DNA of 64,000 nt, taken from the NCBI GenBank assembly GCA_041685045.1, contig JAWLGP010000002.1:62001-126000 (forward strand), read 5' to 3'. A program made the translations under genes and the position numbers. Source of the stretch: Thiohalomonas sp041685045. Lineage in GTDB: Bacteria; Pseudomonadota; Gammaproteobacteria; Thiohalomonadales; Thiohalomonadaceae. The notes beneath the pieces were generated by a model. That model worked only from the letters and a program-made list of their open reading frames with translations, did no database searches and was not told the origin of the DNA. The stretch's first letter is position 1. Each line of letters opens with the position of its first letter. Shown piece by piece: positions 8,635 to 16,666 of the stretch.

Positions 8635-9429
8635 ATGGACCGGATCTCGAAGGCACTGGAAATGGCGCGCCGCGAGTCGCCACCGCCGAACGGCGGTACA
8701 CCGGCATCGTCCGACGTCTCCCGGATCGAATACACCGGAACGCGCAGCGCACCCTGCTCGGAGCGGGTATTGCGGCGGGGGCGGGCGATCAACGGGGTGC
8801 AGGACGAAAGGGTCACCGATGCCTATCGTCTGCTGCGGACCCGCACGCTGCACCGGATGCGCCAAAATGGCTGGCGCACGCTGGGCATCACCAGCGCCGG
8901 GCCGCGCGAAGGCAAGACGCTGACCGCTGTCAATCTCGCGATCAGCATCGCCATGGGCAACCGCTACACGGCGCTGCTGGTGGACGCCGACCTGCGACGG
9001 CCCAGTGTGCACCGCGTGTTCGGTCTGCGGCCGAAGAGGGGCCTGGTGGACCACGTGATGGACAACGCGCCGATCGAACCGCTGCTGGTCAATCCGGGCA
9101 TCGAACAGCTGGTGCTGCTGCCGGGCAACCCGGCGCGCCGGGTGTCGTCGGAGCCGCTCGGCTCGGGGCGCATGGAACAGCTCGTCACGGACTGCCGCAG
9201 CCGCTATCCCGATCGCATCGTCCTGTTCGATCTGCCGCCGGTGCTGATCGGCGACGACGTGGTCGCCTTTGCGCCGAAGCTGGACGCCCTGCTGCTGGTC
9301 ATCGAAGAGGGCAAGACCCACAACGGCGACCTGGCACGCGCCATCGACCTGCTCGAAGGTGTCGAAATCATCGGCACGGTCCTCAACAAGACCGAAGAGG
9401 TGACGCGCGCCTATGGGGACTACTACTGA
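8635..9429 (+). CDS. CpsD/CapB-type tyrosine autokinase (BY-kinase)
   Basis: The 264-residue ATPase begins 3 bases after the Wzz-like stop. It has a Walker A-like AGPREGKT (about residue 90), Walker A' LLVDADLRRPS and Walker B IVLFDLPP, the BY-kinase signature set. In this family the cytoplasmic kinase pairs with a separate Wzz-type activator and cycles phosphorylation on a C-terminal tyrosine cluster to drive polymer assembly. The tail here is short, ending AYGDYY, with only three tyrosines. The first 60 residues are poorly conserved and Pro-rich. It resembles the exosortase-associated kinase type. Confidence 0.88.
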   Translation: MDRISKALEMARRESPPPNGGTPASSDVSRIEYTGTRSAPCSERVLRRGRAINGVQDERVTDAYRLLRTRTLHRMRQNGWRTLGITSAGPREGKTLTAVNLAISIAMGNRYTALLVDADLRRPSVHRVFGLRPKRGLVDHVMDNAPIEPLLVNPGIEQLVLLPGNPARRVSSEPLGSGRMEQLVTDCRSRYPDRIVLFDLPPVLIGDDVVAFAPKLDALLLVIEEGKTHNGDLARAIDLLEGVEIIGTVLNKTEEVTRAYGDYY

Positions 9430-9467
9430 GCGGCATTCGACCCCGCGGTCGAGTTGCCGAGGTGGTT

Positions 9468-9486
9468 GGGCGGGTTAGACCCGCCC
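9468..9486. terminator. Small perfect hairpin between kinase and ATPase genes
   Basis: The arms GGGCGGGT and ACCCGCCC are perfect complements around a 3-base loop. They sit in the 154-base gap after the kinase gene. There is no T-run, so this may be an attenuator or an mRNA-stabilising stem rather than an intrinsic terminator. The rest of the gap shows nothing recognisable. Confidence 0.3.
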
Positions 9487-9583
9487 GGGAAGGAGGTCGG
9501 CCGCGGCAACGATTTATGACGACCGCTCCGCGCCCGATGAGTTACACGACGCCCCAACGACCCGTAATGGCAGGAGGCTGTCG

Positions 9584-10441
9584 ATGTACGAAGCGTTCTA
9601 CGGCTTTCGCGAGAAGCCGTTTACCATATCGCCCGACCCGGCCTTCCTGTTTTTGAGCCGGAAACATCGCCGGGCACTGGTGATGCTGGAGTACGGGCTG
9701 GCCAATCAGGTCGGCTTCTCGGTCATCACCGGCGAGATCGGCTCGGGCAAGACAACGCTGGTGCGAACGCTGCTGCAGCGCATCGACAGCGATACCCGGG
9801 TTGGCCTCGTCAGCAACACTCAGTGTGAGAGCTTCGAAGAACTGCTGCGCTGGATCCTGCTTGCCTTCGAGCGCGAATATCGCGGCCTCGACAAGGTGGA
9901 ACTCTACCACGCCTTTACCGATTTTCTGGTCGAAGAGTACGCCCGCCAACACCCTGTCGTGCTGATCATTGACGAGGCCCAGCACCTTGGGCCCCGTTCC
10001 CTAGAACAGCTGCGCATGCTCTCCAACGTCAACGCCGACAAGCACCAGCTGGTGCAGCTGGTCCTGGTCGGCCAGCCCCAGCTCTGGAGCCTGCTGCGCG
10101 ATCCCGAGCTGGAGCAGTTTGCGCAGCGCATCGGCGTTGACTATCACCTCTTGCCGCTGGATGCCGAAGAGACGGAGCACTACATTCGGCACCGCCTCCG
10201 CGTCGCCGGTGGCGACCCGGAGCTGTTTCTGCCGGACACCGTGGAACCCATATGGCAGAAGACCGGTGGCGTGCCCAGGCTGATCAATCTGCTGTGCGAT
10301 ATGGCGCTGGTCTACGGCTATGCCGAGCAGCGCGCGGCGATCGACGGGTCGTTGATCGGCGAGGTCATTCGCGACAAGGAGCAGGGCTTGAGTCCAATCC
10401 GGCGTCAGGGACACGACGGGAGCCAGCTTCGGCTGTCATGA
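9584..10441 (+). CDS. ExeA-like AAA ATPase of EPS/exosortase-associated module
   Basis: The 285-residue protein opens with the MYEAFYGFREKPFTISPDP signature of ExeA/GspA-like ATPases. Walker A is GEIGSGKTT (about residue 50), Walker B VVLIIDEAQHL (about 125), and an arginine-rich sensor region (GGVPRLINLLCD) lies near 230. In exosortase-linked EPS loci a close relative sits next to the tyrosine kinase, as here; its precise role is unknown. It lacks the C-terminal peptidoglycan-binding domain of some ExeA proteins. ATG 9584 follows AGGAGG by eight bases. Confidence 0.85.
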   Translation: MYEAFYGFREKPFTISPDPAFLFLSRKHRRALVMLEYGLANQVGFSVITGEIGSGKTTLVRTLLQRIDSDTRVGLVSNTQCESFEELLRWILLAFEREYRGLDKVELYHAFTDFLVEEYARQHPVVLIIDEAQHLGPRSLEQLRMLSNVNADKHQLVQLVLVGQPQLWSLLRDPELEQFAQRIGVDYHLLPLDAEETEHYIRHRLRVAGGDPELFLPDTVEPIWQKTGGVPRLINLLCDMALVYGYAEQRAAIDGSLIGEVIRDKEQGLSPIRRQGHDGSQLRLS

Positions 10442-10463
10442 CCCGAGCGAAAGGAGTCGCATC

Positions 10464-11237
10464 ATGAAGGCAGTGATTCTGGCAGGTGGCCTGGGTACCC
10501 GGCTCTCCGAGGAGACGGCGGTGCGGCCCAAGCCGATGGTCGAGATCGGCGGCTATCCCATCCTCTGGCACATCATGAAGATCTACTCCGCTCACGGCAT
10601 CAACGACTTCATCGTGTGCTGCGGCTACAAGGGCCATCTCATCAAGGAGTACTTCGCCAACTACTCCCTCTATCGCTCGGACGTCACCTTCGACATGCGC
10701 CGCCATGAGATGCAGGTCCACCAGAACGGCGCCGAGGAGTGGACCGTCACGCTGGTCGATACCGGCCAGGAGACCATGACCGGCGGCCGCCTCAAGCGGG
10801 TGCGTGACTATCTGGACGAAGAGATCTTCTGCTTTACCTATGGCGACGGCGTCTCCGACGTGGACATCGGCGACGTCGTCCGGGTACACCGCGAGCAGGA
10901 TGCGCGCGCCACAATGACCGCAGTAAGGCCGCCGGGACGGTTCGGCGCCTTCACCTTGAGCGCCGATCAGACTCGCGTCAACAGCTTCCGGGAAAAGCCG
11001 GACGGCGACGGCGCCTGGGTCAACGGCGGGTTTTTCGTGCTGGAACCGCGGGTCATCGACGCCATCGACGGGGATGCGACGGTGTGGGAGCAGGAGCCAC
11101 TGGAGAGACTGGCCGACGCGGGTCAGTTGGTCGCCTACAAGCACTACGGGTTCTGGCATCCCATGGATACCCTGCGCGACAAGCACCACCTGGAACAGTT
11201 GTGGGACGAAGGGCGGGCGCCCTGGAAGGTGTGGTGA
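10464..11237 (+). CDS. rfbF: Glucose-1-phosphate cytidylyltransferase
   Basis: The 257-residue protein makes CDP-glucose from CTP and glucose 1-phosphate. The N-terminus MKAVILAGGLGTRLSEET, the KPM lysine, YGDGVSDVDI for the metal and sugar site, and GFWHPMDTLRDK near the C-terminus are all characteristic of RfbF/DdhA. Length is standard. Start at ATG 10464 is preceded by AAAGGAG. The usual partner, CDP-glucose 4,6-dehydratase (RfbG), is not adjacent; an oxidoreductase follows with a one-base gap. It supplies the nucleotide sugar for the cassette up to 15812. Confidence 0.93.
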   Translation: MKAVILAGGLGTRLSEETAVRPKPMVEIGGYPILWHIMKIYSAHGINDFIVCCGYKGHLIKEYFANYSLYRSDVTFDMRRHEMQVHQNGAEEWTVTLVDTGQETMTGGRLKRVRDYLDEEIFCFTYGDGVSDVDIGDVVRVHREQDARATMTAVRPPGRFGAFTLSADQTRVNSFREKPDGDGAWVNGGFFVLEPRVIDAIDGDATVWEQEPLERLADAGQLVAYKHYGFWHPMDTLRDKHHLEQLWDEGRAPWKVW

Positions 11238-11238
11238 G

Positions 11239-12480
11239 GTGCGCACGACCGACTTTCTGGTGATCGGCGGCGGCATCGTCGGGCTGAGCGCCGCGCTGGC
11301 ACTGAAGCGCCGCTATCCCGACCAGGCGGTAACCCTCCTGGAAAAGGAACCCCGCGTTGGTGCCCACGCCAGCGGGCGCAACAGCGGCGTCCTGCACGCC
11401 GGCTTCTATTACACCGGCGACAGCCTGAAGGCCCGTTTTGCACGTGACGGCAACCGTGCACTCACCGACTACTGCCTGGAACGCAACCTGCCGATCAACC
11501 GCTGCGGCAAGTTGGTGGTAACCCGATCACCGCAAGAGCACGCCGCCCTCGAACTGTTGCGACAGCGCGGCGAGGCCAACGGGGTGCCGTTGCAGATGGT
11601 CTCGGCCGATGAGGTCCGGGCGATCGAGCCGCGGGCAAAGACCTGCGAACGGGCGCTGTTTTCACCGACCACCGCCTCGGTCGACCCGGGCACCGTGGTC
11701 GCCAGCCTGTACGACGATGCCCGCAGCGCCGGCGTGGATGTGCGTACCGGTGACGGCTATCGGCGCCGGCACACGGACGGACGCATCGTCAGTCGCGACG
11801 CGACCTGGACCGCCGGTGTGACCGTCAACGCCGCCGGACTGCACGCCGATCGCATCGCCCGCGACTTCGGCTTTGCGCGCCACTACCGCATTCTGCCGTT
11901 CAAGGGCATCTACCTGAAGTCGGATGTGCCGCCCGGTTGGCTGCGCACGCACATCTATCCGGTGCCCGATCTGAACTATCCGTTCCTCGGCGTACACTTC
12001 ACGATTCAGGTGGGTGGCCACGTGAAGATCGGACCGACCGCCATTCCGGTGTTCTGGCGCGAACACTACCGTGGCCTCGAAAACTTTCGGCTGGGCGAGC
12101 TGCTTGACCTCGGATGGCGGGCAACTAGCCTTCTCGTAAGCTCCGGCTTTGAATTTCAGCGGCTCGCGTTCGAAGAGCTGCGCAAGTATTCGAGACGCTA
12201 TCTGGTACGACAGGCCGCCCGCTTGGCCGACGGCGTTTCCATCGAGCAGTATCGTCGGTGGGGCGTGCCGGGCATCCGCGCACAGCTGGTCGATATGACT
12301 CACCGACGCCTGGAAATGGATTTCGTGGTGGAAGGTGACGAGAAATCCCTGCACGTCCTCAACGCGGTCTCTCCCGGGTTTACCTGCGCGATTCCGTTTT
12401 CCCACTGGTTGGCCGGCTGCGTCGGTGTGGCGCCGCAACCGGAAACCGGCCGTTACGGCATCGAAGGAGCGAAGCCATGA
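11239..12480 (+). CDS. FAD-dependent oxidoreductase, L-2-hydroxyglutarate oxidase (LhgO)-like
   Basis: The GTG at 11239 sits one base after the rfbF stop and gives a 413-residue DAO-type flavoprotein. The dinucleotide-binding motif FLVIGGGIVGLSAALALK is at residues 5-22. HASGRNSGVLHAGFYY is typical of LhgO-type enzymes, which oxidise 2-hydroxy acids and pass electrons to quinones. In this EPS cassette the substrate is more likely a sugar or sugar acid hydroxyl; that is inference. The stop overlaps the next start (ATGA), so translation is probably coupled. In-frame starts upstream would lie inside rfbF and were rejected. Confidence 0.82.
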   Translation: MRTTDFLVIGGGIVGLSAALALKRRYPDQAVTLLEKEPRVGAHASGRNSGVLHAGFYYTGDSLKARFARDGNRALTDYCLERNLPINRCGKLVVTRSPQEHAALELLRQRGEANGVPLQMVSADEVRAIEPRAKTCERALFSPTTASVDPGTVVASLYDDARSAGVDVRTGDGYRRRHTDGRIVSRDATWTAGVTVNAAGLHADRIARDFGFARHYRILPFKGIYLKSDVPPGWLRTHIYPVPDLNYPFLGVHFTIQVGGHVKIGPTAIPVFWREHYRGLENFRLGELLDLGWRATSLLVSSGFEFQRLAFEELRKYSRRYLVRQAARLADGVSIEQYRRWGVPGIRAQLVDMTHRRLEMDFVVEGDEKSLHVLNAVSPGFTCAIPFSHWLAGCVGVAPQPETGRYGIEGAKP

Positions 12481-13562
12481 AGATTCTGATCACCGGCAAC
12501 ATGGGTTACATCGGCCCGGTCCTCTCCCGCCAACTGCGGGACGCCGACGGCGATGCCGAACTGATTGGGGTGGATGCCGGCTTCTTCGGCCACTGTTTGA
12601 CCGGAGCGGATTGCCTCCCCGAGTCGCGCATGGATGTGCAGCACTTCATGGATGTTCGCCAGTTGCCGTCACGGCTGTTCGATGAAGTCGATGCGGTGAT
12701 CCACCTGGCGGCGATCTCCAACGACCCCATGGGAAAGGCCTACGAGGCGGTCACCGAGGCGGTCAACCTGCGTGCCAGCGTACGGGTGGCGGAAATGGCC
12801 AAGGCCGCCGGTGTCGGGCGTTTCGTCTTCGCCTCGTCGTGCAGCGTTTACGGCTATGCCGAAGGGGCCGCACGCGACGAGGACTCGCCGCTGAATCCGC
12901 TCACGGCGTACGCCCGCTCCAAAATCGGTACCGAACAGGCGATCGCGCCGCTGGCCGACGACTCCTTTGTGGTCACCTGTTTGCGTTTTCCGACTGCGTG
13001 CGGCATGAGCGACCGGCTACGGCTCGACCTGGTGCTCAACGATTTTGTCGCCTCGGCGGTGGCCACCGGCCGTATCTCAATTCTGAGTGACGGAACCCCG
13101 TGGCGGCCGCTGATCGATGTCAAGGACATGACCCGCGCCATGCAGTGGGCGCTCGAACGCGACCCATCTGCCGGTGGGCCGTTCCTGGCCATCAACACCG
13201 GCAGGACCGAATGGAATTACCAGGTGCGTGATCTCGCCGAAGCGGTGGCCGCGGCGCTGCCCGGCACCGCCATCGATGTCAACGCGGACGCGGCCCCGGA
13301 CAAGCGCTCCTACCGGGTGGACTTCAGCCGCTATGGCGAGCTGGCACCGAACCACCTGCCGCAGGTGAGCCTGAGCCAGAGCATCGCCGAACTGATCGAC
13401 GGGTTGCAGCGCATGGGCTTCGCCGATAGCGACTTCCGCGACTCGAACCTGATCCGGCTGAAGATGCTGGGCCGGTTGCGGGAAAGCGGTCGGCTGTCGC
13501 CGGAACTCTACTGGCGCCGCAGCGGTATACCGGCCCCGACCCGGCAGGCGACAACGGCTTGA
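12477..13562 (+). CDS. Extended SDR NAD-dependent epimerase/dehydratase
   Basis: The 361-residue protein has the Rossmann motif GNMGYIG at residue 7, HLAAISNDP, FASSCSVYG and a catalytic YARSK (about residue 142), which mark the extended SDR sugar-nucleotide enzymes. The glycine motif differs from the GHTGFKG usual for CDP-glucose 4,6-dehydratase, so it is probably an epimerase or reductase acting on the CDP-sugar, but it could fill the missing dehydratase step. It overlaps the upstream gene by four bases and is followed by a 373-base repeat-rich gap. Confidence 0.85.
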   Translation: MKILITGNMGYIGPVLSRQLRDADGDAELIGVDAGFFGHCLTGADCLPESRMDVQHFMDVRQLPSRLFDEVDAVIHLAAISNDPMGKAYEAVTEAVNLRASVRVAEMAKAAGVGRFVFASSCSVYGYAEGAARDEDSPLNPLTAYARSKIGTEQAIAPLADDSFVVTCLRFPTACGMSDRLRLDLVLNDFVASAVATGRISILSDGTPWRPLIDVKDMTRAMQWALERDPSAGGPFLAINTGRTEWNYQVRDLAEAVAAALPGTAIDVNADAAPDKRSYRVDFSRYGELAPNHLPQVSLSQSIAELIDGLQRMGFADSDFRDSNLIRLKMLGRLRESGRLSPELYWRRSGIPAPTRQATTA

Positions 13563-13935
13563 GTATGACGCGCGAGTCCCCTTTGGTGGAACCAAGGCAC
13601 GAACCTGTGGGAGGGCCGCACCCCATTCGGGGCAAAAAATCCCCGGCCCGATGGGGCGTTTCGACCGTCGATGCCGCAAGCGGAGACCTGCGCCTCCGGG
13701 CACCGGCGCTGGCGCGCCGGCATCGCGGCGGGGACGCCGCTCCCACAGGTGGCTACGGCCTGCTGGATGCCAGGTTGCTGGTGGCGGCGAGCCTGGGACC
13801 CCTGAACGGAGCGAAGCGAACCTCGGTGGAACCCAGGCATCCCCGGCCCGAAGGAGCGTGTCGTCCGTCGACGCCACACGGGAGACCCGCGCCGCCGCTC
13901 CACAGGCGGTCGTTGCCAATGACAGGGAGTGAACC
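13563..13935. repeat. Repeat-rich intergenic region with two diverged copies 200 bases apart
   Basis: No convincing gene lies in this 373-base gap. Two imperfect direct copies of about 53 bases start at 13641 and 13841, exactly 200 bases apart, both beginning CCCCGGCCCG and sharing CGTCGA and GAGACC blocks; GGTGGAACC precedes each. Between them, 13721-13747 is a REP-like stem (reverse strand TGTGGGAGCGGCGTCCCCGC), and a related GCCGCTCCACAGG occurs near 13894. This resembles the widespread GTAGGAGCGG-type REP family of gammaproteobacteria. It interrupts an otherwise tightly packed operon. Confidence 0.6.
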
Positions 13936-14493
13936 ATGCGCTTCACCGAACTGCTGAACGGCGCCTATCTGATCGACATCGAACCGCGCGGGGACGAGCG
14001 GGGGTTCTTCGCCCGTGGCTGGTGCGCCCGGGAGTTCGAGCAGCAGGGGCTGGTCAACCGCATGGTGCAGGCCAATCTCTCCTTCAACGCCACGGCCGGC
14101 ACGCTGCGGGGTCTGCATTTCCAGCGTGAGCCCCACGCCGAGGTGAAGCTGGTTCGCTGCACTCGCGGTGCGCTGTTCGACGTGGTGGTCGACCTGCGCC
14201 CCGACTCACCCACCTACCGGCAGTGGGCGGGTGCCGAACTCAGCGCCGACAATCGGCGCGCCATGTACGTCCCCGAAGGCTTTGCCCACGGCCTGCAGAC
14301 CTTGTGCGATGACACCGAGGTGTTCTATCAGGTCTCGGCCTTCTACGCACCGCAGGCGGAGGGCGGTCTGCGCTGGGACGACCCGGCGATCGGCATCGAC
14401 TGGCCTTTGCCGGTGGCGCAGATCTCGGACAAAGATTCCGCCTGGCCGTGGCTCGAGCGGAACCACCACAGCGATGCAGGGGCACGCGCATGA
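13936..14493 (+). CDS. dTDP-4-dehydrorhamnose 3,5-epimerase-like protein (RfbC family)
   Basis: The 185-residue cupin has the RfbC hallmarks: DERGFFAR for the substrate loop, LRGLHFQ with the catalytic His, DVVVDLR, and YVPEGFAHGLQTL. Length is normal for the family. The enzyme epimerises 4-keto-6-deoxy nucleotide sugars. As the neighbours include a CTP-dependent transferase and no rmlA or rmlB, a CDP-linked 4-keto sugar is the likelier substrate, as in CDP-sugar epimerases; this is inference. It overlaps the next gene by four bases (ATGA). Confidence 0.85.
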   Translation: MRFTELLNGAYLIDIEPRGDERGFFARGWCAREFEQQGLVNRMVQANLSFNATAGTLRGLHFQREPHAEVKLVRCTRGALFDVVVDLRPDSPTYRQWAGAELSADNRRAMYVPEGFAHGLQTLCDDTEVFYQVSAFYAPQAEGGLRWDDPAIGIDWPLPVAQISDKDSAWPWLERNHHSDAGARA

Positions 14494-15812
14494 TCATCGT
14501 CGACCGTAAACTGCAGGAGCGTCACGAACAGGGCAAGCCGGTTCGGGTAGCCATGGTCGGGGCCGGTTTCATGGGCCGCGGGATCGCCCTGCAGATGGCC
14601 ACCGCCTTGCGCGGCATCGAGTTGGTGGCGATCGCCAATCGGAGTCTCGATGGGGCGCGTCGCGCCTTCGCTGAGGCGGGGCAAGAAGAACAGGTGGAAG
14701 TGGCGGAGAGCCCGGCAGCGGCAGCGGCGATCATCGCCGGCGGCGGCCGGGTGATCGCCGATGACCCGGCCGTGGTGTGCCGGGCCGATCCGGTGGACGC
14801 GGTGATCGAGGTGACCGGTACCGTCGAGTACGGGGCCGGGGTGGTGCTCGATGCCATTCAGCATGGCAAGCACGTGGTGATGATGAACGCCGAGCTGGAC
14901 GGCACCGTCGGACCGATCCTCAAGCACTACGCCGATGGGGCCGGGGTGGTGGTGACCAACGCCGACGGCGATCAGCCGGGGGTGACCATGAACCTCTACC
15001 GCGAGGTGGTCGGGCTCGGGGTGCGGCCGGTGTTGTGCGGCAACATCAAGGGGCTGCAGGACCCCTATCGCAATCCCACCACCCAGGCCGACTTTGCCCG
15101 CCGCTGGGGGCAGAAGCCGCACATGGTCACCTCGTTTGCCGACGGCACCAAGATCTCGTTCGAACAGGCGATCGTCGCCAATGCGACCGGCATGCGGGTG
15201 GCTCGCCGCGGCATGTTCGGCCCCGAGGTGGAACGCGGCACCTTCATCACCGAGGCGGCCGGCTGGTACCCCGCCGAGGCGATGCTCGTGGGGCCCGGCA
15301 TCGTCGACTACGTGGTCGGCGCAGAACCGGGGCCGGGGGTGTTCATCATCGGCACCCACGACCATCCGACCCAACGCCATTACCTCAACCTGTACAAGCT
15401 GGGTGAGGGGCCGTTCTACTGTTTCTACCGCCCCTATCACCTGTGTCACTTCGAGGTGGCCAACAGCGCGGCGCGGGCGGTGCTGTTCCACGATGCCACC
15501 ATCGCACCGCTGGCCGGGCCACAGGTGGAAGTGGTGGCGACCGCCAAGCGCGACCTGCAGCCGGGCGAGGTGCTCGACGGCATGGGCCACTACATGACCT
15601 ACGGCCAGTGCGAAAACGCCGATATCACCGCCCGTGAAGGTCTGCTGCCGATCGGCGTTGCCGAAGGTTGCCGGGTGACGCGCCCGATCACGAAGGATGC
15701 GGTGCTCACCTACGCCGATGTGGAGCGGCCGGCCGGCCGATTGTGCGACCGGCTGCGCGCCGAGCAGGCTGCGCATTTCGGGTTGCCGGTCGGCACGGTG
15801 GCAGTGGCCTGA
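14490..15812 (+). CDS. NAD(P)-dependent oxidoreductase with SAF domain (homoserine dehydrogenase-like)
   Basis: ATG 14490 overlaps the upstream stop and gives 440 residues. The Rossmann motif VAMVGAGFMGRGIALQM is near residue 20, and a homoserine-dehydrogenase-like NAD-binding fold follows (VIEVTGTVEYGAG, MNAELDGTVGP). A C-terminal SAF-type region (about residues 345-400, AKRDLQPGEVLDGMG) is also seen in sialic-acid synthases and antifreeze-like domains. Relatives occur in O-antigen and capsule loci, but I know no settled reaction. Context with rfbF, the SDR and the RfbC-like epimerase suggests oxidation or reduction of an unusual sugar or its side chain. Confidence 0.78.
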   Translation: MIIVDRKLQERHEQGKPVRVAMVGAGFMGRGIALQMATALRGIELVAIANRSLDGARRAFAEAGQEEQVEVAESPAAAAAIIAGGGRVIADDPAVVCRADPVDAVIEVTGTVEYGAGVVLDAIQHGKHVVMMNAELDGTVGPILKHYADGAGVVVTNADGDQPGVTMNLYREVVGLGVRPVLCGNIKGLQDPYRNPTTQADFARRWGQKPHMVTSFADGTKISFEQAIVANATGMRVARRGMFGPEVERGTFITEAAGWYPAEAMLVGPGIVDYVVGAEPGPGVFIIGTHDHPTQRHYLNLYKLGEGPFYCFYRPYHLCHFEVANSAARAVLFHDATIAPLAGPQVEVVATAKRDLQPGEVLDGMGHYMTYGQCENADITAREGLLPIGVAEGCRVTRPITKDAVLTYADVERPAGRLCDRLRAEQAAHFGLPVGTVAVA

Positions 15813-15825
15813 CGGAGGTCGAACG

Positions 15826-16656
15826 ATGCCCGCGCAAACACCGCCAACCACCGTTATCGAGCCGCCGCACGGCTGGCAGTTCGTCGACCTGGCGGAACTG
15901 CGCCGCTATCGCGATCTGTTCTATTTCCTGGTCCTGCGCGACATCAAGGTGCTGTATGCACAGACGGTGCTCGGCTTCTCCTGGGCCATTCTCAATCCGG
16001 TGCTGCAGATCGTCCTGTTCACCGTGATCTTCGGCAAGGTGGCCAAGCTCGACACCGACGGCATCCCCTATGTCCTGTTCTCGACCGTCGCCATCATTCC
16101 ATGGACCTACATGTCGGAGGCGATGAACACCTCGTCGCAGAGCCTGGTGGTAAACCAGAACATGTTGGGCAAGATCTATTTCCCGCGCGTGATCTTCCCG
16201 TTGACCCCGATCCTGGCGAAGCTGGTCGACTTCGTCATCTCCCTGGTGGTGCTGTTCGCGGTGATGGTCTGGTACGAGGTGGTACCCGGCTGGAACCTGC
16301 TGTTGTTGCCGCTGTTCATCCTGCTGATGATGATCATTCCGGCCGGCATCGGTCTCTGGCTCTCGGCCCTGGCGATCCGCTTTCGCGACGTCAAGTTCGC
16401 CATGCCGTTCATTCTGCGCATGCTGATCTACACGGCCCCGATCCTCTATGCCGCCAGCGCCATCCCCCACGAATGGCGACTGCTCTATTCCCTGAACCCG
16501 CTGGTCGCGGTGGTGGAGGGCTTTCGGGCCTGTCTGCTCGAGCAACCGCTGCAGTGGGCCTACATCGCCCCCGGTGTGATGAGCGGAGTCCTGCTGTTTG
16601 TCAGCGGCCTGTTCTACTTCCGGCGCATGGAACGGGTGTTTGCGGACGTCATCTGA
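15826..16656 (+). CDS. wzm: Polysaccharide ABC transporter permease (Wzm-like)
   Basis: ATG 15826, after GGAGGTC, gives a 276-residue ABC-2 type permease with about six membrane helices. YRDLFYFLVLRDIKVLY is the typical cytoplasmic N-terminal amphipathic helix, and LGFSWAILNPVLQI begins helix one. SLNPLVAVVEGFR and a C-terminal YFRRMERVFADVI are family hallmarks. With the Wzt-like ATPase ten bases downstream it forms the inner-membrane exporter for lipid-linked polysaccharide. An in-frame start at 15697 would lie within the SAF gene and was rejected. Confidence 0.9.
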   Translation: MPAQTPPTTVIEPPHGWQFVDLAELRRYRDLFYFLVLRDIKVLYAQTVLGFSWAILNPVLQIVLFTVIFGKVAKLDTDGIPYVLFSTVAIIPWTYMSEAMNTSSQSLVVNQNMLGKIYFPRVIFPLTPILAKLVDFVISLVVLFAVMVWYEVVPGWNLLLLPLFILLMMIIPAGIGLWLSALAIRFRDVKFAMPFILRMLIYTAPILYAASAIPHEWRLLYSLNPLVAVVEGFRACLLEQPLQWAYIAPGVMSGVLLFVSGLFYFRRMERVFADVI

Positions 16657-16666
16657 AGGAGCATCG

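Noticed and set aside
6481..9321. Antisense frame of about 950 codons over the barrel, Wzz and kinase genes
   Set aside because: The plus-strand genes have ribosome sites and clear motifs. The antisense frame crosses three genes.
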